The notes under the pieces are model-generated. The model worked only from the letters and a program-made list of their open reading frames with translations. It ran no database searches and had not been told where the DNA came from. From the NCBI GenBank assembly GCA_031553395.1, contig JAVBLR010000013.1, forward strand, positions 14,765 through 78,764: a stretch of 64,000 nt of DNA, written 5' to 3'. Source of the stretch: WRGA01 sp031553395. Lineage in GTDB: Bacteria > Bacteroidota > Bacteroidia > Bacteroidales > WRGA01. How positions within the stretch are numbered: position 1 is the stretch's first letter; every line of letters starts with the position of its first letter. Of this stretch, positions 1 to 7,506 are shown piece after piece. The position numbers and the translations under genes are program-made.

Positions 1-1573
1 TCGCAACAATAAATTCAGCTCCATTATTAATGACGATATTGTTGATTTTAAATTCGAAATCTTTTGCGACACCATACGCTGTTTCATTTGCCGAAAAAGA
101 ATATTGAGTTTTGGCAATGCAAACGGGATAATGAGAAATATCCATATCATCGATATGTTTCAGCATGTTTCTTGCTTTGGTACTGAAAATTACGCTGGAT
201 GCTCCATAAATATTCCGGGCAACTTTTTCTATTTTTTCAGGAATGCTATCATTATCATTATAAGTGAAAGAAATTGTTTTTGACGGATTTTTTTCAATTG
301 CTTTCACTACCGTTTCGGCAAGTTCAACTGCGCCTTCTCCGCCTTCATTAAATGCTGTATTAACAGCAAAATACACATTGTTTTGAATGCAAAAATCGCA
401 TAATAATTGTATTTCATCGTCGATATCGCTTTCGAACCGGTTAAAAGCCACAACAACCGATTGGGAAAAAGATTTTAAATTATCCAAATGTTTTTTCAGG
501 TTTTCGAATCCTTTTTTCAATCCTTCTGCATTTGGTTTTGTAATATCGGAAAGAGGAACTCCTCCGTGCATTTTCAATCCTTGAGCTGTGGTTACAATAA
601 CGGTTAATTTCGGATTTAATCCGGCTTTCCGGCATTTGATATTGAAGAATTTTTCGGCTCCTAAATCAGCTCCGAATCCGGCTTCAGTAATTACATAATC
701 GGCATGTGTCAACGCCATTTTTGTTGCTAATACCGAATTACATCCATGTGCAATGTTGGCAAAAGGGCCACCGTGAATAAATGCCGGAGTATTTTCGGTT
801 GTTTGTACCAAATTCGGATTAATTGCATCTTTCAATAATACTACGATTGCTCCTGCTACTCCTAAATCCTTTACAGTAAAAGGATTTCCGGCATAGTCAT
901 ATCCTAATAATACTTTTTCGATTCTTCTTTTTAAATCTTCTAAACTTGTTGATAAACAAAGAATAGCCATAATTTCGGAAGCAGGAGTAATGTCAAATCC
1001 GGCTTCGGTAGGAATACCATTCCCGGAGCCTCCTAATCCAGTTACTATTTTTCGCAAACTGCGGTCATTTACGTCTAATACTCTTTTCCACAAAATTTCT
1101 TTCAACCCTTTTTCAGTTCCTTTATTCTGATAAAGGTAATTGTCGAGCAACGCAGTAATCATATTGTGGGCGGAAGTAATGGCATGGAAATCTCCGGTAA
1201 AATGCAGGTTGATGTTTTCCATTGGCAACACTTGTGCATAGCCGCCGCCTGCCGCTCCGCCTTTCATCCCGAAACATGGCCCAAGGGATGGTTCCCGTAA
1301 TGCAACGATTGCATTTTTGCCAATTTTATTTAATCCCAATGACAATCCGATGGATACGGTTGTTTTTCCAATTCCGGCTTTTGTCGGCGTAATTGCCGTA
1401 ACCAATATCAGATTACTTTTTGCAACTTTTTCTTCATCAATCAATTGATAAGGGATTTTTGCCATGTATTTTCCGTAGTTCAATACATCATCATCGGAAA
1501 TTTTGATTGTTTCAGCAATTTTTTTTATTTTTTTCAACGGGCTTTCCCGGGCAATTTGTATGTCAGATTTCAT
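1..1573 (-). CDS. fhs: Formate--tetrahydrofolate ligase (C-terminus cut by window edge)
   Basis: Cytoplasmic enzyme that makes 10-formyl-THF from formate, ATP and THF for one-carbon metabolism. Translating the minus strand from the ATG at 1573 gives a continuous frame of about 524 residues to the window edge; a full enzyme is about 555, so only the C-terminal end is missing. Visible family blocks are the ATP-binding loop TPTKAGIGKTT near residue 70, REPSLGPCFGMKGGAAGGGY, NLHFTGDFHAI and GADLGAEKFFNIKCRKAG. The loop differs from the common TPTPAGEGKTT; I recall the same variant in other Bacteroidota. A TAnnTTTG box at 1611-1618 suits this start. It is divergent from dgt. Confidence 0.96.
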   Translation of the reverse strand, partial: MKSDIQIARESPLKKIKKIAETIKISDDDVLNYGKYMAKIPYQLIDEEKVAKSNLILVTAITPTKAGIGKTTVSIGLSLGLNKIGKNAIVALREPSLGPCFGMKGGAAGGGYAQVLPMENINLHFTGDFHAITSAHNMITALLDNYLYQNKGTEKGLKEILWKRVLDVNDRSLRKIVTGLGGSGNGIPTEAGFDITPASEIMAILCLSTSLEDLKRRIEKVLLGYDYAGNPFTVKDLGVAGAIVVLLKDAINPNLVQTTENTPAFIHGGPFANIAHGCNSVLATKMALTHADYVITEAGFGADLGAEKFFNIKCRKAGLNPKLTVIVTTAQGLKMHGGVPLSDITKPNAEGLKKGFENLKKHLDNLKSFSQSVVVAFNRFESDIDDEIQLLCDFCIQNNVYFAVNTAFNEGGEGAVELAETVVKAIEKNPSKTISFTYNDNDSIPEKIEKVARNIYGASSVIFSTKARNMLKHIDDMDISHYPVCIAKTQYSFSANETAYGVAKDFEFKINNIVINNGAEFIVA

Positions 1574-1610
1574 CTTGAAAACTTTTTTTAATGTTTTTAA
1601 GAAAAGCCTA

Positions 1611-1642
1611 CAAACTTACAATATAATTTGTAAATTGACAAT
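1611..1642 (-). promoter_or_regulatory. Candidate promoter of fhs
   Basis: On the minus strand 1618-1611 reads TAAGTTTG, an exact match to the Bacteroidota -7 box TAnnTTTG. A TTG-containing -33 element (ATTG) lies at 1642-1639, about 20 bases upstream. The predicted leader to the fhs ATG is about 30 nt. Confidence 0.45.
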
Positions 1643-1671
1643 GGATTATAACTCGATAGTTTGCAAACGGC

Positions 1672-1702
1672 TTTCATTTACAAACTATAAACCTTAAATT
1701 TG
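1672..1702 (+). promoter_or_regulatory. Candidate promoter of dgt
   Basis: TAAATTTG at 1695-1702 matches the -7 consensus TAnnTTTG. A weak -33 element (TTTC) lies at 1672-1675 with 19-base spacing. The dgt start is 24 bases downstream of the box. Confidence 0.4.
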
Positions 1703-1726
1703 TAGCTTAATCTATTTTATATCAAA

Positions 1727-3073
1727 ATGGCTCAACGGGCAAATTGGCATCAACTTCTTTCTTCCAAGCGTTTTGGGTTGGAAGAGTTTCATGAAAATAA
1801 TAAAGATGGACGAACTGAATTTCAACGGGATTATGACCGGTTGATTTTTTCGGCTCCTTTCCGGCGTTTACAAAATAAGACACAGGTTTTTCCGCTTCCT
1901 GGAAGTGTATTTGTGCACAATAGGTTAACTCATAGTTTGGAAGTATCTTCTGTTGGCCGTTCTTTGGCAGGGAAAGTAATTCATTTGTCGGAAGAAAAAT
2001 ATCAGAAAAGAGAATTGCCCGATTGTTTTTCTGAGATTACTTCAATTGTTGCAGCCGGATGTTTGGCGCATGATTTGGGAAATCCACCTTTTGGCCATTC
2101 GGGAGAAAAAGCAATTGCGACCTATTTTTCGGAAGGGAAAGGACAAATCTTGAAAGATAAAATTCCTTTTTCTGAATCGCAATGGAATGATTTTACTCAT
2201 TTCGAAGGAAATGCCAATGCTTTCCGGTTGCTTACGCATCAGTTTAATGGTCGTCGACGCGGAGGTTTTGTTTTGACGTATGCAACTCTGGCCTCAATTG
2301 TAAAATATCCTTATTCATCGGCACATAGTGGGGAAAAACAGAAATTTGGGTTTTTCTTGTCGGAACAAGACGCTTTTATTCGTATAGCAAATGATATGGG
2401 ATTGAATTGTTTGATTGATAATCCGCCGAAATTTATGCGTCATCCTTTGGTATATTTGGTTGAAGCAGCCGATGATATTTGTTATCAGGTGATGGATATG
2501 GAAGATGCGCATAAACTGAAATTAGTATCTACGGATGAAATAAAAACTCTTTTTATTAATTTCTTTCCTGAAGAAAAGCACGTACGGATTCATGAAACAA
2601 TGCATTTAGTAACTGATGTAAATGAACAAATTGCTTATTTGCGTTCCCGAATAATCGGTGTTTTGGTAGATGAATGTGCCCGTGTTTTTGTTGAAAATGA
2701 AGACAGCATTTTGTCGGGAAATTTTTCCGGTTGTTTGATGGATAATGTTTCGGAAAACATCCGCAAGGCATATGATGCTTGTTCCAAACTTGCTTTCAAG
2801 AAAATATACAGGGCTTCTGATGTGTTGGAAATCGAATTGGCGGGTTATCAGATTATTTCTACTTTGTTGGATAAACTGCTGGATGCTGTGTTATATCCGA
2901 AGAAAGCATATTCGAAGTTATTATTAAACCGTATTCCGGAACAATTCGAAATTTATTCGCCTGATGCATATACACAAATCCAAGCAATTTTGGATTTTAT
3001 TTCAGGAATGACGGATATTTATGCATTGGATTTATATCGGAAAATAAACGGAATGAGCCTTCCTTCTTTGTAA
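1727..3073 (+). CDS. dgt: Deoxyguanosinetriphosphate triphosphohydrolase-like protein
   Basis: Predicted HD-domain dNTP triphosphohydrolase, which splits dGTP (or other dNTPs) to deoxynucleoside and triphosphate. The 448-residue protein carries the metal-binding pattern of the family: HNRLTHSLEVSSVG (H64, H69), the HD pair in CLAHDLGNPPFGHSGE (H115-D116), and the downstream EAADDICYQVMDMEDA segment. Length and N-terminal block (RTEFQRDYDRLIFSAPFRRLQ) are typical of Bacteroidota Dgt. It stands alone, divergent from fhs, with a TAnnTTTG box just upstream. Substrate specificity among dNTPs cannot be read from the sequence. Confidence 0.93.
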   Translation: MAQRANWHQLLSSKRFGLEEFHENNKDGRTEFQRDYDRLIFSAPFRRLQNKTQVFPLPGSVFVHNRLTHSLEVSSVGRSLAGKVIHLSEEKYQKRELPDCFSEITSIVAAGCLAHDLGNPPFGHSGEKAIATYFSEGKGQILKDKIPFSESQWNDFTHFEGNANAFRLLTHQFNGRRRGGFVLTYATLASIVKYPYSSAHSGEKQKFGFFLSEQDAFIRIANDMGLNCLIDNPPKFMRHPLVYLVEAADDICYQVMDMEDAHKLKLVSTDEIKTLFINFFPEEKHVRIHETMHLVTDVNEQIAYLRSRIIGVLVDECARVFVENEDSILSGNFSGCLMDNVSENIRKAYDACSKLAFKKIYRASDVLEIELAGYQIISTLLDKLLDAVLYPKKAYSKLLLNRIPEQFEIYSPDAYTQIQAILDFISGMTDIYALDLYRKINGMSLPSL

Positions 3074-3286
3074 AAACGGAATAAAAATGACATATTTATG
3101 CAAATAAAAAAGCATTCTTTTATTTGCATAATAGGCTTTTTTTTTGTTCCTTTGCATGCCCAAAAAGAGTAAAAAGGGCTTCTTGATTATAGGCTCTTCA
3201 TTTACACCCTTTTAGAAGTAAAATCTACATACCAAGGCTTACTTGCTTATCAGTATAGATATTATTCCTTTTATAGATAAAGAATT

Positions 3287-5137
3287 ATGACAGAACAAAC
3301 TAAGGTGAAAGAATTGGAAAAGGTTGTAATCCGTTTTTCCGGAGATTCCGGAGATGGAATGCAACTTGCAGGTAATATCTTTTCCAACTTATCAGCTGTA
3401 TTCGGTAATGAAATTTCGACATTTCCCGATTTCCCGGCCGAAATTCGTGCTCCTCAAGGTTCATTGAGTGGAGTATCAGGATTTCAGGTTCATTTGGGAT
3501 CGAAAAAAATACTTACTCCCGGAGATAAAACAGACATATTGGTTGCAATGAATCCGGCGGCATTGAAAGTTAATATCAAAACGTTAAAGAAAGATTCTAT
3601 TATTATCATTGATACTGATAGCTTTAAGGAAAATGATTTGCGAAAAGCTAATTTCAGTACGAATGATCCTTTTAAAGAATTAGGTTTGACGAGCGTTCAG
3701 GTTATTGATGCTCCGATTTCAACTATTTTAAAGGAAAGTCTGGCTGACAGCGGATTGGATAATAAGTCCCAATTGCGCTGCAAAAATATGTTTGCTTTGG
3801 GCTTGACTTGTTGGTTATTGAATCGTCCGTTGGAACATGCTTTCGAAATGCTTCAGAATAAATTCAAGAAAAAAGAACAAATTCTTAAAGCGAATCTTAA
3901 AGCGTTGACTGATGGATATAATTACGGACATAATATTCATGCTTCCGTATCGACTTACCGCATCGAACCTGTTGTTGCAGAAAAAGGAATTTATACCGAT
4001 ATACAAGGAAATAAAGCTACAGCTCTCGGTTTGATTGCTGCAGCAGAAAAATCCGGATTGAAATTGTATTTGGGAAGTTACCCTATTACGCCTGCAACGG
4101 AAATATTGCAAGAACTTTCTGCACGCAAGGATATGGGTGTAAAAGCGATTCAGGCAGAAGATGAAATTGCCGGGATTTGTTTTGCAATCGGAGCGAGTTT
4201 TGCCGGAAATTTGGCTGCAACTTCTACTTCCGGACCGGGATTGGCGCTGAAGTCGGAAGCTATCGGACTTGCTGTAATGGCCGAATTGCCTTTGGTTGTA
4301 ATTGATGTACAACGGGGCGGACCTTCAACCGGTTTACCTACAAAAACGGAACAAGCTGATCTTTATCAGGCATTATACGGGCGAAACGGAGAATCTCCGC
4401 TTGTTGTTATGGCGGCAAGTACGCCTACCGATTGTTTTGATGCTGCATTTATGGCTTCAAAAATTGCGTTGGAACACATGACTCCGGTTATTCTTTTAAC
4501 AGATGGATTTTTGGCGAATGGTTCTTCGGCATGGAAAATTCCGGATTTGGATAAATATCCCGAAATTAATCCGCCTTATGTAACTCCCGAAATGGAAGAA
4601 GGTTGGAAACCATATCTCCGGAATAGTGAAACACTTGTAAGAAATTGGGCAATCCCCGGAACGCCCGGATTTATGCATCGTTTGGGAGGCTTGGAAAAAG
4701 ATTATAATACAAGTGCGATATCAACTGATGCCGCAAATCACCACAAAATGGTGGAAACCCGTCAGGCTAAAATTGATAAAATAGCTCTTAAATTACCTGA
4801 ATTGGAAGTGTATGGCGATAAAGATGCCGATTTGTTAGTTGTTGGTTGGGGTGGAACTTACGGGCATTTATATTCGGCTGTGGAACAATTGCTGTCTGAA
4901 GGAAAGAAAGTGGCATTTGCTCATTTTAAATATATCAGTCCGCTGCCGGTTAATACAGCAGATGTCTTGGCTAAATATAAAAAAGTTGTTGTATGTGAAC
5001 TGAATAATGGTCAATTGGCCGGATATTTGCGCGGAAAGGTTCCTGCTGCAACTATTCATCAATACAACAAAATACAAGGGCAACCATTTACCGTAAATGA
5101 GTTGGTCGATTGTTTTACAAGTTTAATGGAGAAATAA
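3287..5137 (+). CDS. korA: 2-oxoacid:ferredoxin oxidoreductase, fused gamma/alpha subunit
   Basis: Predicted subunit of a TPP- and Fe-S-dependent enzyme that oxidatively decarboxylates 2-oxoglutarate (or a related 2-oxoacid) with CoA and reduces ferredoxin. The 616 residues combine an N-terminal gamma domain (about 1-190; FSGDSGDGMQLAGNIFSNL) with an alpha, pyrimidine-binding-type region from about 235 (GSYPITPATEILQELSA, QAEDEIAGICFAIGAS, TSTSGPGLALKSEAIGLA). This fused layout is the usual Bacteroidota KorA form. korB follows after 3 bases, so the two are co-transcribed. The substrate (2-oxoglutarate rather than another 2-oxoacid) is inferred from family resemblance. Confidence 0.92.
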   Translation: MTEQTKVKELEKVVIRFSGDSGDGMQLAGNIFSNLSAVFGNEISTFPDFPAEIRAPQGSLSGVSGFQVHLGSKKILTPGDKTDILVAMNPAALKVNIKTLKKDSIIIIDTDSFKENDLRKANFSTNDPFKELGLTSVQVIDAPISTILKESLADSGLDNKSQLRCKNMFALGLTCWLLNRPLEHAFEMLQNKFKKKEQILKANLKALTDGYNYGHNIHASVSTYRIEPVVAEKGIYTDIQGNKATALGLIAAAEKSGLKLYLGSYPITPATEILQELSARKDMGVKAIQAEDEIAGICFAIGASFAGNLAATSTSGPGLALKSEAIGLAVMAELPLVVIDVQRGGPSTGLPTKTEQADLYQALYGRNGESPLVVMAASTPTDCFDAAFMASKIALEHMTPVILLTDGFLANGSSAWKIPDLDKYPEINPPYVTPEMEEGWKPYLRNSETLVRNWAIPGTPGFMHRLGGLEKDYNTSAISTDAANHHKMVETRQAKIDKIALKLPELEVYGDKDADLLVVGWGGTYGHLYSAVEQLLSEGKKVAFAHFKYISPLPVNTADVLAKYKKVVVCELNNGQLAGYLRGKVPAATIHQYNKIQGQPFTVNELVDCFTSLMEK

Positions 5138-5140
5138 GAT

Positions 5141-6157
5141 ATGGATATTGAAACATTAAAATACGAGCCGAAAGATTTTAAAAGCGATCAATATGTGCGC
5201 TGGTGCCCCGGTTGTGGCGACCATGCCGTGTTGAATTCGTTACACAAGGCAATGTCGCAATTGGGAATAAAACCGCATGAAACGGCTGTTATATCGGGTA
5301 TTGGATGTTCTTCCCGTTTGCCTTATTACATGAATACGTATGGATTTCATACGATTCATGGGCGTGGGGCTGCTATTGCTACAGGAGTAAAAACGGCAAA
5401 TCCGAAATTGTCTGTATGGCAAATTACCGGAGACGGCGATTGTTTGGCAATTGGAGGAAATCATTTTATTCATCTTATTCGCAGGAATTTAGATATTAAA
5501 ATTTTATTGCTTAATAATAAGATTTACGGATTGACAAAAGGACAATATTCGCCTACATCAGATAAGGGTTTTGTCTCAAAATCATCTCCTTATGGAACTG
5601 TTGAAGAACCTTTCCGTCCGGGTGAACTAACAATCGGCGCTCGTGGAAATTTCTTTGCCCGTGCTATCGATGTCGACTTGAAAATGTCGGCTGATATGAT
5701 GGTTGAAGCTGGAAAGCACAAAGGCGCTGCTGTTCTTGAAATATTGCAAAATTGTGTGATATTTAATGACGATATTCATGATGCCATTATAAATAAGGAA
5801 TTTCGTGCAGATAAAACTATTTTCCTGCAACATGGCAAGCCAATGATTTTTGGAAAAAATAACGATAAAGGGCTTGTTTTAGACGGATTCAACCTGAAAG
5901 TTGTTACATTAGGCCAAAATGGAATAACCGAAAAAGATATTTTGGTTCATGATGCCAAATGTATTGATAATATATTGCATTACAAATTGGCGACAATGGG
6001 AGGGGAGCTTCCTTTAGCGCTGGGAGTAATTCGTGCATACGAATCGGTAACTTACGAACAGGAAGTTGAAGCCCAAATAGAAGATGTACAATCCAAACGT
6101 CCTATCCGCACATTGAAGGAATATTTGATGAGTGGAGACATTTGGGAAGTCAAATAA
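5141..6157 (+). CDS. korB: 2-oxoacid:ferredoxin oxidoreductase, beta subunit
   Basis: TPP-binding beta partner of the preceding KorA. The 338-residue protein shows the family N-terminal cysteine motif WCPGCGDHAVL, GIGCSSRLPYYMNTYGFHTIHGRGAAIATG, and the TPP/Mg pocket GDGDCLAIGGNHFIHLIRRN ending with the usual NN pair before IYGLTKGQYSPTS. The start is 3 bases after the korA stop, so translation is probably coupled. Downstream lies an AT-rich imperfect palindrome that probably ends the transcript. The pair links TCA-type carbon flow to ferredoxin, which also connects it to the Flx-Hdr cluster later in the window. Confidence 0.93.
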   Translation: MDIETLKYEPKDFKSDQYVRWCPGCGDHAVLNSLHKAMSQLGIKPHETAVISGIGCSSRLPYYMNTYGFHTIHGRGAAIATGVKTANPKLSVWQITGDGDCLAIGGNHFIHLIRRNLDIKILLLNNKIYGLTKGQYSPTSDKGFVSKSSPYGTVEEPFRPGELTIGARGNFFARAIDVDLKMSADMMVEAGKHKGAAVLEILQNCVIFNDDIHDAIINKEFRADKTIFLQHGKPMIFGKNNDKGLVLDGFNLKVVTLGQNGITEKDILVHDAKCIDNILHYKLATMGGELPLALGVIRAYESVTYEQEVEAQIEDVQSKRPIRTLKEYLMSGDIWEVK

Positions 6158-6245
6158 AGTAAAAAGTAATAAATAAAAGGTAAAAGATAAATTCGTATCT
6201 GATTGATAATGCGATTTTTACCTTTTACCTTTTACTTTTTATATT
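6158..6245 (+). terminator. AT-rich palindromic spacer after korB
   Basis: Runs of (A)GTAAAAAGTA / AAAGGTAAAAG on the left and ACCTTTTACCTTTTAC / TTTTTATA on the right can pair across a loop of about 24 nt, giving a long weak stem followed by T-rich sequence. It probably works as a terminator for korAB, but the repeated GTAAAA/TTTTAC units also resemble other palindromic spacers in this window. Confidence 0.5.
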
Positions 6246-6304
6246 AATTAAGTAAGAATTAAGTTTGCACATCCAAAAAAAAGTATTACTTTTGCACTCA
6301 ATAT

Positions 6305-6377
<73 letters not shown>

Positions 6378-6385
6378 CTAAATTG

Positions 6386-6416
6386 AAAGAGTCTGAGAAA
6401 TCAGGCTCTTTTTTGT
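6386..6416 (+). terminator. Rho-independent terminator after tRNA-fMet
   Basis: AAAGAGTCTGA-GAAA-TCAGGCTCTTTTTT forms a stem of about 11 bp with one G-T pair and a GAAA tetraloop, followed by a T run. It sits directly after the tRNA and also faces the 3' end of the convergent gene at 6423. Confidence 0.9.
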
Positions 6417-6422
6417 TTTGTA

Positions 6423-7355
6423 TCAATTGGTTGGCAAATTAGATATATGTTTGATTTTTTTCTTTGAAGTACTGCATATTGGAATGGTCAATCCTACAGA
6501 AAAATCGTTTACAGAATATTTTTTGTTGTAAAAAGGAATATGACCTGCAAAAAAGATTTTACCTACTCCGATACCAAATCCTCCAAAAGGTACCCAATGC
6601 AACGTGTTTTCATGAAAATCTGTATAATATACAATTTCATTACCTAAAACAACTCCCCAAAAATATATATTACCTCCAATTTTAGGCCCAATAGAAAATT
6701 TATCTGAATTAAAGAGGAATTCATTTGCAAAATAATAAGCTAATCCTGCTGGTTCTATTCCTCCACCATTAATATCCTTAGCAATACCTACTTCAATAAC
6801 ATGATTATTTTCTTTATTCTTTTGTGCATTAAATTGATATCCTCCAGTTAAATGCCATTGACTGGAAGGTAGTCTTAGGATAGAACTTTCTCTAATCATT
6901 ACAGGCAATATAACCCCCTGTATGTCATTTATCCCAACATACAAGCTATCTATTGTTTTTATTTTTCCCAAATTCCATCCTTTTTCAGAATCAAACTCCT
7001 GATATCTAGCTGAAACACAGATCGAATTCTTTTCTATTGACAATAATTTTTCTATAGTCAAGTGAATATCTGTGTTCGCATCCTCAGAAGCTAAAAGAAA
7101 TGGATATATATTATTGCGAACAAAAGTAATGCTATCGGCAATGTATTTGGGAGCAAATAGCATACTCTTGTTGTTTACTTCCAGTAGAATACTGTCATTT
7201 TTTATTTTCAGAATTATATTTGATTGAATATGAATATCAGAAAGGGAATCAACAGAAATATATTGCATATTTCTTTGCACACTAAAAGGCAATGCTGCTG
7301 TTGGAGTCATCAATAAAATAAACGATATAATTATTCCCTGGAATTTGTTTTTCAT
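6423..7355 (-). CDS. Secreted protein of unknown function, possible outer-membrane barrel
   Basis: 310 residues, not recognised. The N-terminus is a signal peptide (K-rich start, hydrophobic IIISFILLMTPTAALP). The first half contains short beta-type segments about an unknown ligand or lipid; the second half (from about residue 165) has alternating hydrophobic/polar strands rich in Gly, Tyr and Phe (WHLTGGYQFNA, IGPKIGGNIYFWGVVLG, FGGFGIGVGKIFFAGHIPFY), which suggests an outer-membrane barrel domain. It ends with a hydrophilic Lys-rich tail instead of the usual terminal aromatic residue, so the barrel idea is only tentative. Monocistronic, with a TAnnTTTG box upstream. Confidence 0.7.
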   Translation of the reverse strand: MKNKFQGIIISFILLMTPTAALPFSVQRNMQYISVDSLSDIHIQSNIILKIKNDSILLEVNNKSMLFAPKYIADSITFVRNNIYPFLLASEDANTDIHLTIEKLLSIEKNSICVSARYQEFDSEKGWNLGKIKTIDSLYVGINDIQGVILPVMIRESSILRLPSSQWHLTGGYQFNAQKNKENNHVIEVGIAKDINGGGIEPAGLAYYFANEFLFNSDKFSIGPKIGGNIYFWGVVLGNEIVYYTDFHENTLHWVPFGGFGIGVGKIFFAGHIPFYNKKYSVNDFSVGLTIPICSTSKKKIKHISNLPTN

Positions 7356-7377
7356 TTTCTATGGTTTATGGTTCTTG

Positions 7378-7385
7378 CAAATATA
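7378..7385 (-). promoter_or_regulatory. Candidate -7 box of the 6423-7355 gene
   Basis: The minus strand reads TATATTTG, an exact TAnnTTTG match, 23 bases before the start codon. No clear -33 TTTG was seen. Confidence 0.4.
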
Positions 7386-7506
7386 GTAACTAAAATCTTT
7401 TAACTTACCTCTTAATCATTCAAAACCGCCAAATACTCATTCGCCTACTTTCCTGTAAATTAATCGTTTTACTTTCACTGCAAATTCGATTATTTACTTT
7501 AATTTT

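Noticed and set aside
3815..4312. 165-codon minus-strand open frame inside korA
   Set aside because: Shadow of the korA coding frame; its product has no recognisable family pattern.
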